A DNA stretch of 64,000 bases from CAIWHR01 sp963779805 (lineage in GTDB: Bacteria; Pseudomonadota; Gammaproteobacteria; Burkholderiales; Casimicrobiaceae), in assembly GCA_963779805.1 (NCBI GenBank), contig CAVZZN010000002.1, positions 295,570-359,569 of the forward strand, in the 5' to 3' direction. Below the pieces are notes generated by a model. It worked only from the letters and a program-made list of their open reading frames with translations, ran no database searches and was not told the DNA's origin. A program made the position numbers and the translations under genes. Shown piece after piece: positions 47,268-56,741 of the stretch (position 1 is its first letter; every line of letters begins with the position of its first letter).

Positions 47268-48044
47268 GGCGTGATGTCCGGCGATGCGCGGCGCGCGCGG
47301 GCGCGTGCGCCGTTGCGGCGATCCGCGCCGCGCCGTCCCTTCTCGCAAGCGAGCAGCGCGACGCTGTACCCGACCAGCCGGTCGACGATGTGGCGCACCG
47401 CGTCGCGGCGCCCGATCACCTCGGGGAGCGAGCAGCTTCATGAATTCGCGCGACATGCAGTAGTCGTTGGCCATCGCGATCAGTGCGAACGCGAGCTGGT
47501 GGATGGCCGCATCGGCCCGGCGCAGCCCGCAGTGACGCGCGAGGACCGACGCGAGCGCGTCGTGTTGCGGCACGATCAGGCGCGCGACCACGTCGCGGAA
47601 CACGGGCGAAGACTCGAGCGCCTCGCGCAGGTGCACGCGCTCCACGTGCAGCGCGTCGGGATTGTCGTCGAGCGCCATCGCGACGAAAGGGTGCAGCACG
47701 CGACGGATGGCGTGCTCGAACGGCAGCGACGGATCGTCGAAGTTGCCGAACTCGGCCGCGATCGCGCTGACGGGTCGCGTCAGCACCTCCCGGTAGAGCC
47801 CTTCCTTGTCGCCGAAGTAGTAGTGAATGGCCGCGACGTTGGTCCCGGCGGCCTGGCAGATTTCGCGGGTCGACGTCGCGGCGTAGCCCTTGGCGGCGAA
47901 GATGCGCGTCGCGTGGACGACGAGCTGCTCGCGCGCGTGCGCCCCGCGGTCGGCGGCGCGCTCGGCGGTGCGCACGCCGCCGCTTGGGGAACGGGCCTCG
48001 GACGTGGCGCGACGGCGGCTGCGGGCATTCATGGCGGTCGCCAT
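47264..48044 (-). CDS. TetR/AcrR family regulator with CerR-like C-terminal domain, one frameshift
   Basis: About 260 residues after removing one base near 47425. The helix-turn-helix is EQLVVHATRIFAAKGYAATSTREICQAAGTNVAAIHYYFGDKEGLYREVL. The ligand domain contains LHVERVHLREALESSPVFRDVVARLIVPQHDALASVLARHCG and DYCMSREFMKLLAPEVIGRRDAVRHIVDRLVGYSVALL, typical of the CerR/DUF1956 group that controls RND pumps. The basic N-terminal 20 residues may not be native; a later start is possible. An 18-bp palindromic operator lies just before the gene. Confidence 0.88.
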
Positions 48045-48056
48045 CCTATCACCTTA

Positions 48057-48074
48057 ATCAAGCGCTTGCTTGAT
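48057..48074. promoter_or_regulatory. TetR operator upstream of the RND operon
   Basis: ATCAAGC-GCTT-GCTTGAT is a perfect seven-base inverted repeat, 12 bases before the TetR start. It matches the size and place of a TetR autoregulatory operator and would control the tetR-adaptor-pump transcript. Confidence 0.65.
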
Positions 48075-48231
48075 TTGGCGATCGTGTCCAATCCGCGCCG
48101 GCGAAGGGGATTTTCGCGCCGCCCTCGCGCCGGGCCGGTATGCTGATGCACGCGATGCCGCACGCCACCCGGAGGCGGAACATCGCGCCCGCCCGTCGGC
48201 GCTGTCCTTGTCCGCGTCACCCGCCAAACCC

Positions 48232-49537
48232 ATGTCTTCGCTGAATTCCGCCGTTGCACCCGGAGTGCGCCCCGCCGAGGTGTGGGCCTGGGCCATGTTC
48301 GACTTCGCGAACTCCAGCTACACGACGATCGTGATCACCGCCGTGTTCAGCGCGTATTTCGTGTCCGTCGTCGCCGGCAACGCAAGCTGGGCCACGCTCG
48401 CGTGGACCGCGGCGCTTTCCGTCTCGTATGCACTGGTGATGGTGACCGGGCCGTTGCTCGGCGCGTACGCCGACATGCGCGCCGCGAAGAAGCGGCTGCT
48501 GCTCGCGACCACGCTCGGCTGCGTCCTCGCCACTGCCGCACTCGCGGCGGTGGGCCCGGGCGATCTCGTCCTCGCGATCGTCCTGATCGTGGTATCGAAC
48601 TACTGCTTCGCGAGCGGGGAGAATCTGATCGCAGCGTTCCTGCCCGAGATCGCGAAAGGAGAGTCGATCGGCAAGGTGTCCGGCTGGGGATGGGCGCTCG
48701 GCTACGTCGGAGGCTTGCTGGCACTGGGCCTGTGCGTCGCTGTATCTCAAACACGCCGCGAGCCGGGGCGTGGCGACCGAAGCGGCCGTGCCGATGACGA
48801 TGCTGATCACGGCGACGCTGTTCGCGCTGGGCAGCGTTCCGACGTTCGTCGTGCTGAGGGAGCGTGCGGTGCCGCAGGGGCGCGGCGGACATGTCGTGCG
48901 CGACACGCTGGTCCGCCTGCGCGGGACGCTCACGCACGTGCGTCGCTTCGAGGACCTGTGGCGGTTCCTGTGCTGCATCGTGCTCTACCAGGCGGGCATC
49001 CAGGCCGTGATCAGCCTGGCGGCGATCTACGCGCAGCAGGCGATGCACTTCTCCACCCAGGACACGCTGCTGCTTCTGCTCGTCACCAACGTCACGGGGT
49101 CGGTGGGGGCGCTCGTGTTCGGCCAGGTGCAGGATCGCATCGGCCACAAGGCCACGCTCGCCATCACGCTCGCGCTGTGGATCTTCACCATCGTCCTGCT
49201 GTCGGTCGCACGCGGCGCGATCGTGTTCTGGATCGGAGCGAACCTCGTCGGCGTGTGCCTCGGCGCCAGCCAGTCCGCGGGCCGCGCGCTGGTGGGCTAC
49301 CTCTCACCGGAGCAGCGCGTCGGCGAGTTCTTCGGACTCTGGGGACTCGCCGTCAAGCTGTCGTCGATCATCGGCCCGCTCACGTACGGCCTCGTCACCT
49401 GGATTTCGCGCGGCAATCACCGGTTGGGGATCCTGATGACGGGCAGCTTCTTCGTCCTCGGGCTCGCATTGCTGGCCTCGGTGAACGTCGCGCGCGGTCG
49501 CGCTGCGGCGATCCACGCGACGAACCAGGCGGATTGA
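48232..49537 (+). CDS. MFS transporter, UMF1 (Atg22-like) family, one frameshift
   Basis: About 434 residues after removing one base near 48740. The UMF1/Atg22 hallmark WAWAMFDFANSSYTTIVITAVFSAYF opens the protein, followed by about twelve helices including GPLLGAYADMRAAKKRLLL, SGWGWALGYVGGLLALGLC, and QSAGRALVGYLSPEQRVGEFFGLWGLAVKLSSIIGP. It is an inner-membrane transporter of unknown substrate. It is transcribed away from the tetR-RND operon and shares its control region. Confidence 0.88.
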
Positions 49538-49680
49538 TCGGCCTTGCGCGTGCCGGCCCGGGGTCTCTGCCGGGATGGGCTCATCGCCCATGACGACCGT
49601 CAACGTCGGTCGTGGCGCGTGGGCGCAGGATAGTGACTGCGAGCTGTGTCGGCATGTCGCGCGCATGCCGAGGTGAAACC

Positions 49681-51089
49681 TTGAAGCCCCGCTGTCACAC
49701 TCTGCTGCCCGTCGTCCTGCTCGTGCTCGGGGGATGCGTCGCCGTCGGTCCCGATTATGTGGAGCCATCGTTGCCGCTGCCGACGGCGTGGTCGATCGCC
49801 GGTGCCCCGTCCCCGACCTCCCCCGACGAGCTGTTACGGTGGTGGGACCGCCTCGACGATCCGGTGCTGAGCGGCCTGATCGCCGAAGCGATGCAGGCGA
49901 ACCTCGATCTGCGCCAGGCGCAGGTGCGTTTGCGCCAGGCACGCGCGCGCCGGGACCTGGCGAGCGCTCAGGCGTGCGCCCACCGTCGGTGCGAGCGCGG
50001 CCGCCAGCGCGAGCCGCAGCAACGGCGATGCGACCCGCGAAGCGTACGGCGCCGGGTTCGACGCGAGCTGGGAGCTCGACGTGTTCGGCGGCAAGCGCCG
50101 CGGGCTCGAAGCGGCGGAAGCCGACCTGCAGTCGAGTGTCGCGACGGTCGACGCAACACGCGTCACGCTGGCGGCCGAAGTCGCGCGCAACTACGTCGAG
50201 CTGCGCGGATTCCAGGCGCGGCTCGCGATCGCGCAGAGCAACCTCGCGACTCAAAGCGAAACGCTGCAGCTCACCCAGTGGCGCGCGCAGGCAGGGCTCG
50301 TGGGCTCGCTCGACGTGGAGCAGGCGCGCGCGAATCGCGAGCAGACGCGCTCGCAGATTCCACTGCTGCAGACGAGCGTGGCCGAGGCCGAGCACCGCGT
50401 GGCCATCCTGCTGGGCACGGCGCCGACCGCGCTGCACGGGCAGCTCGCCGCCGCAGCACCGATCCCGCAGCCGCCGACGGACATCGCAGTCGGGATACCG
50501 GCAGACCTGTTGCGCCAACGGCCCGACATCCGCGCCGCCGAACGCACGCTCGCCGCCGAGACCGCGCGTATCGGCCAGGCGGAAGCCGCGCGGTATCCGA
50601 GCTTCAACCTGAGCGGATCGATCGGGCTGGAGGCCTTGAGCCTGCACGCGCTGACCAGCGGCGCGACCGTCACGCGCTCGCTCCTGGCGGGTATTTCCGC
50701 GCCCGTCTTCGACGCGGGGCGATTGCGGCAGCTGGTCGAGATCCAGAGCGCCGTCCGCGACAGCGCACGGGTCGCTTACGAGGCGACGGTGCTGACCGCG
50801 CTCGAGGAGGTGGAGAACGCGCTCGTCGCGTTCGCCAACGCGCGCGAGCGCAGCGCGGCGCTGGCCGAGGCCGTCGACGCCGCGCGCAACGCTGCATTGC
50901 TGGCGCGCTACCGTTACACGGGCGGCTTGATCGACTTCCAGACCGTGCTCGACACGCAGCGCTCGCTGCGTGCGGTGGAGGACAGCCTGTCGGCAAGCGA
51001 AGCCGACGCGCGTGCTGGCGGTGATCCAGCTCTACAAGGCGCTCGGCGGCGGCTGGCCGCCGGCGCAGCCAACGACACGGGAACCGTAG
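49681..51089 (+). CDS. Efflux outer-membrane factor lipoprotein (NodT/OprM family), two frameshifts
   Basis: About 469 residues after removing extra bases near 49970 and 51010. The start is TTG 49681, giving a lipoprotein signal with lipobox LVLGGC; GAGGT lies upstream, and an in-frame ATG at 49654 is an alternative. The TolC-like repeats are evident: GPDYVEPSLPLPTAWS, LRQAQVRLRQARARRDLA, GFDASWELDVFGGKRRGLEAAEADL, IPADLLRQRPDIRAAERTLAAETARIGQAEAARYPSFNL, and YRYTGGLIDFQTVLDTQRSL. It is the outer-membrane duct of the tripartite pump that follows; its TAG overlaps the next GTG. Confidence 0.9.
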
Positions 51090-52432
51090 TGGAACCGACG
51101 ACGAAGAGCGCGCAAGCGAGCCCGGCGACTGCGCAGGCGGAAGCTGCACGGGTGGACGACCTGCTCGGCCCGGGCGCCGCGCGGCCCCTGTGGCGGCGAC
51201 CGCTCTGGTGGGGCGGGGCCGTGCTGGTGTTGCTCGCGTTGACGGCCGGTCTCGCGTGGTGGCAGGGGCAACGCGGTGACGAGGCCCCGCGCTACGTCAC
51301 CGAGCCGGTGGCGCGCGGCGATCTCACCGTGACCGTCACCGCCAATGGCACGCTGCAGCCGACGCGCTCGGTCAACGTCGGCAGCGAGCTGTCGGGCACG
51401 GTCGCGCGCGTGCTGGTCGACATCAACGACCGCGTGAAAAAGGGACAGGTGCTGGTCGAGCTCGACACCGCGAAGCTGAACGACCAGATCTCGCGTTCGC
51501 GCGCCTCGCTTGCTTCCAGCGAAGCCAAGGTGGCGCAGGCCGCCGCAACGTTCAAGGAGGCGAGCGGCAATCTCGGGCGCATGCAGGAAGTGCAGCGCCT
51601 CTCCGGCGGCAAGGTTCCGTCGCAGGCCGAGCTCGAGACCGCGCAGGCGACGCTCGACCGTGCGCTCGCGGACCAGGCTGCCGCGCGCGCGGCCGTGGCC
51701 GACGCCCGCGCCGCGCTGAGCTCCGACGAAACCAATCTCGGCAAGGCGTCGATCCGCTCGCCGATCAATGGCGTGGTGTTGACGCGCGCCGTCGATCCCG
51801 GCAACGCGGTGGCTGCGTCGCTGCAGGCGGTGACGCTGTTCACGCTCGCGGAGGATCTCACCAAGATGAAGCTGCAGGTGAATGTCGACGAAGCGGATGT
51901 CGGCCAGGTGCGCGAGGGACAGGGCGCGTCCTTCACGGTCAGCGCCTATCCGAACCGCAAGTATCCGGCGAAGATCACTCGCGTCGGCTACGGCGCGACG
52001 ACGAAGGACAACGTCGTCACCTACGTGGCGGAGCTCGAGGTCGCCAACACGGACCTGAGCCTGCGCCCGGGGATGACGGCGACGGCGACGATCACCGCGG
52101 CGCAGCGCAGCGGCGTGCTGCTGGTGCCGAACGCTGCGCTGCGCTTCACGCCTGCCGTCGCAGCGAACGCGGACGGGGCCGCGCCGGCGGCGCCGGCGAG
52201 CAAGTCGGGCGGCATCGTTTCCCAGCTGATGCCGCGTGGACCGCGTGCGGGCTCCACCCGCAAGGCAACGATCGCGCCGAGCACGCGCCAGGTGTGGGTG
52301 CTGCGCGACGGCGCAGCGGTCGCCGTGCCGGTCACGCCGGGGCTGTCCGACGGGCGCCGCACGGAGGTGGAAAGTGACGACCTGCGCGAGGGCGAGGCCG
52401 TGATCACGGATCAGGGCGCGCCGACGTCATGA
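51089..52432 (+). CDS. macA: MacA-like periplasmic adaptor of an ABC efflux pump
   Basis: 447 residues from the GTG that overlaps the upstream stop. An N-terminal cytoplasmic segment and one helix (LWWGGAVLVLLALTAGLAWW) are followed by MacA-type domains: RGDLTVTVTANGTLQPTRSVNVGSELSGTVARVLVDINDRVKKGQ, an Ala-rich hairpin, SIRSPINGVVLTRAVDPGNAVAAS, and FTVSAYPNRKYPAKITRVGYGATTKDNVVTYVAELEV. It couples the ABC ATPase/permease to the outer-membrane factor. Its last codons overlap the ATPase start. Confidence 0.92.
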   Translation: MEPTTKSAQASPATAQAEAARVDDLLGPGAARPLWRRPLWWGGAVLVLLALTAGLAWWQGQRGDEAPRYVTEPVARGDLTVTVTANGTLQPTRSVNVGSELSGTVARVLVDINDRVKKGQVLVELDTAKLNDQISRSRASLASSEAKVAQAAATFKEASGNLGRMQEVQRLSGGKVPSQAELETAQATLDRALADQAAARAAVADARAALSSDETNLGKASIRSPINGVVLTRAVDPGNAVAASLQAVTLFTLAEDLTKMKLQVNVDEADVGQVREGQGASFTVSAYPNRKYPAKITRVGYGATTKDNVVTYVAELEVANTDLSLRPGMTATATITAAQRSGVLLVPNAALRFTPAVAANADGAAPAAPASKSGGIVSQLMPRGPRAGSTRKATIAPSTRQVWVLRDGAAVAVPVTPGLSDGRRTEVESDDLREGEAVITDQGAPTS

Positions 52433-53178
52433 CGAATGTCGACGGTCCCGCCGACATACCGCTGATCCGCCTGCGCGGCATCACCAAGGTGTACGGTGAA
52501 GGACAGGCCGCGCTGCGCGCGCTCGATACCGTCGATCTCGACGTCGACGCGGGCGATTTCGTCGCCATCATGGGTCCGAGCGGCTCGGGGAAATCCACCG
52601 CCATGAACATCATCGGCTGCCTCGATACGCCAACCGCCGGCGAATACCTGTTCCGCGGCGTGCACGTCGAGCGCCTGACGCGCGACCAGCGTGCGCGGCT
52701 GCGGCGACTGCACCTCGGATTCGTGTTCCAGGGCTTCAATCTGCTCGCGCGCACTTCGGCGCAGGAGAACGTCGAGCTGCCGCTGCTCTATCGTGGTGAA
52801 AGCGCGTCGGAGCGCCACGCCACGGCGCGTGCCGCGTTGCAGTCGGTCGGACTCGCCGGGTGGGAGGCGCACACGCCCTCGGAGCTCTCCGGCGGGCAGC
52901 AGCAGCGCGTGGCCATCGCGCGCGCGATCGCCACGCGGCCCACGGTGCTGCTCGCCGACGAGCCCACCGGCAACCTCGACACGCAGCGAAGCCGCGAGAT
53001 CATGGACCTCCTCGTCGCGTTGAACCGCGATCGCGGCATCACGGTGCTGATGGTCACGCACGAGCCGGACATGGCGGCCTACGCGCGGCGCATCGTGCGC
53101 TTCGTCGACGGACGGGTGGCGTCCGACACGCTGAACCGCGACACCCCCGACGTTCGGGCGCCCGCCGGAGTCGCGTGA
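52429..53178 (+). CDS. ABC transporter ATP-binding protein (MacB/LolD type)
   Basis: 249 residues. Walker A GPSGSGKST near residue 51, Q-loop VFQGFNLLARTSAQENVELPL, signature LSGGQQQRVAIARA, Walker B VLLADEPTGNLD, and H-loop MVTHEP. It powers the permease encoded next, overlapped by one base (TGATG). In E. coli MacB the ATPase and permease are one chain; here they are split, as in many betaproteobacteria. Confidence 0.95.
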   Translation: MTNVDGPADIPLIRLRGITKVYGEGQAALRALDTVDLDVDAGDFVAIMGPSGSGKSTAMNIIGCLDTPTAGEYLFRGVHVERLTRDQRARLRRLHLGFVFQGFNLLARTSAQENVELPLLYRGESASERHATARAALQSVGLAGWEAHTPSELSGGQQQRVAIARAIATRPTVLLADEPTGNLDTQRSREIMDLLVALNRDRGITVLMVTHEPDMAAYARRIVRFVDGRVASDTLNRDTPDVRAPAGVA

Positions 53179-54383
53179 TGATCTGGAACTCGCTCCTGCT
53201 CGCGTTGCGGTCGATCCGCCGCAACGTGCTGCGCTCGTTTCTCACCGTGCTGGGCATCGTGATCGGCGTCAGTGCGGTGATCACGATGGTCACGCTCGGC
53301 CAGGGGGCCACGCGCGCGGTGCAGGACCAGATCGGGAGCCTCGGCAGCAACCTCCTGCAGGTGCGTCCGGGCCAGCGGCTCGGGCCCGGCTCGCAGTCGG
53401 GCGCGCCGGCGTTCACCGAGGCCGATGCCGCCGCGATCGCCGATCAGCTCGGCGGCATCCGCGCCGTGGCGCCCGAAGTGCGCAGCGGCGTGACGGTCGT
53501 GTATGCGGCGCGGAACTGGGCGACGAGCGTGATCGGCACGACCAATGCGTACTTCGACACCAACAACTGGCGGCTCGCCTCCGGCCGCAAGTTCGAGGAA
53601 GCCGAAGAGCGCTCCGGCGCAGCGGTGTGCGTGATCGGCGCCACCACCCGGCGCGAGCTGTTCGGCAGCGCGAGCCCGCTCGGCCTTCAGCTTCGCGTCA
53701 AGCAGTTCTCATGCGAAGTGATCGGCCTGCTGGCGTCGAAAGGCCAGGCGGCGATGGGCATGGACCAGGACGACATCGTCATCCTGCCGCTGCGCACCGT
53801 GCAGCGCCGCGTGACCGGCAGCACGCGCGTGAACACGCTGCTGGTATCGATGAAGGACGGCGCGGACAGCGCGCGGGTGAAGGCCGGGCTGACCGAGTTG
53901 CTGCGCGAGCGCAGGCAGCTCACCGAGGGCGAGGACGACAACTTCAACGTGCTCGACACGCGCCAGATCGCCGAGACGCTGTCGGGCACGACGCAGGTGA
54001 TGACCACTCTCCTCGGTGCGGTGGCCGCGGTGAGCCTGCTGGTCGGCGGCATCGGGATCATGAACATCATGCTGGTGAGCGTGACCGAGCGCACGCGCGA
54101 GATCGGCATCCGGCTTGCGATCGGCGCGCTCGAGCGCGAGGTGCTGCTGCAATTCCTCACCGAGTCGATCGTGCTCGCCGCGCTGGGCGGCCTCGCCGGC
54201 GTCGTGCTGGCGACGGCGGCGTCGGTGCTGCTCGCGCGGGTGATGCAGGTGCCGTTCCTGTTCAATCCCGGCATCAACCTGGCGGCGTTCGGGTTCTCGG
54301 CGATGATCGGCGTGGTATTCGGATACTTTCCCGCACAGCGCGCGGCGCGCCTCGACCCGATCGAGGCGCTGCGGCACGAATAG
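53178..54383 (+). CDS. ABC transporter permease (MacB-like FtsX family)
   Basis: 401 residues with four helices: one at the N-terminus (NVLRSFLTVLGIVIGVSAVITMVTLGQGA), a large periplasmic domain (residues 45-275), and three C-terminal helices (LLGAVAAVSLLVGGIGIMNIMLVSVTERTREIGIRLAIGA ... DPIEALRHE). The mechanotransmission region and the end DPIEALR are typical of MacB. The pump likely exports antibiotics, lipids or peptides. It is the last gene of the four-gene operon. Confidence 0.95.
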   Translation: MIWNSLLLALRSIRRNVLRSFLTVLGIVIGVSAVITMVTLGQGATRAVQDQIGSLGSNLLQVRPGQRLGPGSQSGAPAFTEADAAAIADQLGGIRAVAPEVRSGVTVVYAARNWATSVIGTTNAYFDTNNWRLASGRKFEEAEERSGAAVCVIGATTRRELFGSASPLGLQLRVKQFSCEVIGLLASKGQAAMGMDQDDIVILPLRTVQRRVTGSTRVNTLLVSMKDGADSARVKAGLTELLRERRQLTEGEDDNFNVLDTRQIAETLSGTTQVMTTLLGAVAAVSLLVGGIGIMNIMLVSVTERTREIGIRLAIGALEREVLLQFLTESIVLAALGGLAGVVLATAASVLLARVMQVPFLFNPGINLAAFGFSAMIGVVFGYFPAQRAARLDPIEALRHE

Positions 54384-54443
54384 CGTGGCGGATCGCAAGC
54401 TGGACTGGAGCATTTTCGATAGGCAGCGGCAGGGGAGACCATC

Positions 54444-56114
54444 GTGAAGAAGATCTGGCTCGAGCACTATCCCGTCGGCATTCCCAAGGAAATCGATCCC
54501 GACAAGTTCGGCTCGATCGGGGACCTGCTGGAGTCGGTCGCCCGCAAGTTCGCCGACAAGCCGGCCTTTCACAACCTCGGCTGCACGATGAGCTACGCCG
54601 AGCTGGAGCGGCTGTCGCGCGACTTCGCCGCCTTCCTGCAGGGATTGCCGGGACTGGCGAAGGGCGAGCGTGTCGCGATCATGGCGCCGAACCTGCTGCA
54701 ATACCCGGTGGCGCTGTTCGGCATCCTGCGCGCGGGCATGGTCGTGGTGAACGTGAACCCGCTCTACACGCCGCGCGAGCTGGAGCACCAGCTCAAGGAC
54801 TCCGGCGCCAAGGCCATCGTCATCGTCGAGAACTTCGCGAGTGTCCTGCAGCAGGTGCTCGCGAACGCGCCGGTCCGGCACGTGATCACCACCCAGCTCG
54901 GCGACCTGCTGCCGATCCCGAAGCGCTGGATCGTCAACCTGGTGATCAAGCGGGTCAGGAAGATGGTGCCCCCGTGGCGCATCGACGGCGCCATCCCCTT
55001 CCGGGACGCACTTGCGCGCGGCGCGGCGACGGCGTTCAAGGCCGTCGAGGTGCAACGCGAGGACATTGCGTTCCTGCAGTACACGGGCGGCACCACCGGG
55101 GTAGCGAAGGGCGCGATGCTCACTCACCGCAACGTCCTCGCCAACATGGAGCAGACCGGCGCGTGGCTGTCGACGATCTTCAAGGAAGGCTCGGAGATCG
55201 CCATCGCGCCGTTGCCGCTGTATCACATCTTCTGTCTCACCGCGACGCTGTCGTTCATGGAGTGGGGCAGCCTGATCGTGCTCATCACGAACCCGCGCGA
55301 CTTGCCGGCGCTGGTGAAGGAGCTCGCGCGGTGGAAGTGGACGATCATGACCGGCGTCAACACGCTGTTCAACGGCCTCCTCAATGCGCCCGGCTTCGAC
55401 CAGCTCGACTTTTCCGCTCTGAAGGCGGTGATCGGCGGCGGCGCGGCGGTGCAACAGCCGGTGGCGCAGCGCTGGCAGCAAGTCACCGGATGCTGCATCA
55501 CCGAAGGCTACGGCCTCACGGAGGCGTCACCCGTCGCCTGCGCGAACCCGGTGCGCACGCCCTGGAACGGCACCATCGGCATTCCCTATCCTTCGACGGA
55601 CCTGTCGATCCGCGACGACGACTTCAATGAATTGCCGGTATGGACGGGCGTAGGCGACATCGAGAAGCACACCGGCGAGCTCTGCGTGCGCGGCCCGCAG
55701 GTGATGAAAGGCTACTGGAACAATCCCGAGGAGACCGCGAAGGTCATCCAGGACGGCTGGCTCAAGACCGGCGACATCGGCCATGTCGACGCCACGGGTC
55801 GCTTCACGATCACCGACCGCAAGAAGGACATGATCCTGGTGTCGGGCTTCAACGTCTACCCGAACGAGATCGAGAGCGTGGTGGCCACGCATCCGGGCGT
55901 GCTCGAGTGCGGGGCCGTGGGCGTGCCCGACGCCAAGACGGGCGAGGCGGTCAAGCTGGTCGTCGTAAGGAAGGATCCCGGCCTCACGAAGGAGGCGGTG
56001 ATCGCGCACTGCAACGCGCACCTGACCGCGTACAAGCGGCCGCGGCACATCGAGTTCCGCGACGCGTTGCCCAAGACGCCGATCGGAAAGGTGCTGCGCC
56101 GGGAATTGCGGTAG
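54444..56114 (+). CDS. fadD: Long-chain fatty acid-CoA ligase
   Basis: 556 residues, intact. P-loop YTGGTTGVAKGAMLTHRN near residue 212, ITEGYGLTEASP, GWLKTGDIGHVD, and ITDRKKDMILVSGFNVYPNEIE, with the C-terminal catalytic Lys in TPIGKVLRRELR. The start is GTG 54444 with AGGGGAG upstream. It activates fatty acids to acyl-CoA at the inner membrane for beta-oxidation or lipid synthesis. It follows the ABC pump by 60 bases and precedes an NTF2-like protein. Confidence 0.93.
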   Translation: MKKIWLEHYPVGIPKEIDPDKFGSIGDLLESVARKFADKPAFHNLGCTMSYAELERLSRDFAAFLQGLPGLAKGERVAIMAPNLLQYPVALFGILRAGMVVVNVNPLYTPRELEHQLKDSGAKAIVIVENFASVLQQVLANAPVRHVITTQLGDLLPIPKRWIVNLVIKRVRKMVPPWRIDGAIPFRDALARGAATAFKAVEVQREDIAFLQYTGGTTGVAKGAMLTHRNVLANMEQTGAWLSTIFKEGSEIAIAPLPLYHIFCLTATLSFMEWGSLIVLITNPRDLPALVKELARWKWTIMTGVNTLFNGLLNAPGFDQLDFSALKAVIGGGAAVQQPVAQRWQQVTGCCITEGYGLTEASPVACANPVRTPWNGTIGIPYPSTDLSIRDDDFNELPVWTGVGDIEKHTGELCVRGPQVMKGYWNNPEETAKVIQDGWLKTGDIGHVDATGRFTITDRKKDMILVSGFNVYPNEIESVVATHPGVLECGAVGVPDAKTGEAVKLVVVRKDPGLTKEAVIAHCNAHLTAYKRPRHIEFRDALPKTPIGKVLRRELR

Positions 56115-56179
56115 TCGCCCGATCACGCGGGAGGGCGAGCGTTGCGCTCGACCTGCACTTCAATCACGGGAGCTTCTCC

Positions 56180-56569
56180 ATGACATCCGACGCGCTCGCC
56201 ACCTGGCACCGACTCATCGAGGATCGGGACGCGACGACCCTCGACTCGCTGCTTGCGGACAGTGTCGTCTTCCACTCCCCGGTCGTTCACACGCCGCAGG
56301 TCGGCAAGCCGATCGTCAAGCGATACCTGACGGCCGCGCTGCACGTCTTCGTGAACGACTCGTTTCGCTACGTGCGCGAGATCGCGGGCAGTCGCGACGC
56401 CGTCCTGGAATTCCAGGTGGAGATCGATGGCATCGCCGTCAACGGCGTGGACATGCTCAAGTGGGATGACACGGGACAGATCGTGGAGCTGAAGGTGATG
56501 GTACGACCGCTCAAGGCGATCGACCTGATCCATCGGAAGATGGCGGCGATGCTCCAGGCGCACCGGTAG
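56180..56569 (+). CDS. Nuclear transport factor 2 family protein (SnoaL-like)
   Basis: 129 residues. The SnoaL-like cone fold is suggested by LATWHRLIEDRDATTLDSLLADSVVFHSPVVHTPQVGKPIVKRYLTAALHVF and the strands AVLEFQVEIDGIAVNGVDMLKWDDTGQIVELKVMVRPL. The reaction or ligand is unknown. It follows fadD by 65 bases on the same strand and may be cotranscribed. Confidence 0.82.
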   Translation: MTSDALATWHRLIEDRDATTLDSLLADSVVFHSPVVHTPQVGKPIVKRYLTAALHVFVNDSFRYVREIAGSRDAVLEFQVEIDGIAVNGVDMLKWDDTGQIVELKVMVRPLKAIDLIHRKMAAMLQAHR

Positions 56570-56741
56570 GGCATCATCGTGCGGCCGAGCGCAGACTGGG
56601 GCAGCACCGCCGGGTCTGCAGTCCCCCGTACGTCGACCGGCTGGAAAGCGGCGTGCCTGGAACTTGAACGTACAATACCCATGAGTTCGCATCGATGCAG
56701 CGGCACGTGCCAGCTCCCCTGAAAAACGTCACGGGCTACCC

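Noticed and set aside
42966..48146. A 1726-codon open frame on the plus strand opposite the RND operon
   Set aside because: It is rich in His, Arg, Asp, Gly and Ala, matches no family, and lies exactly antisense to clean RND pump, adaptor and TetR genes. It is a by-product of high-GC codon use.
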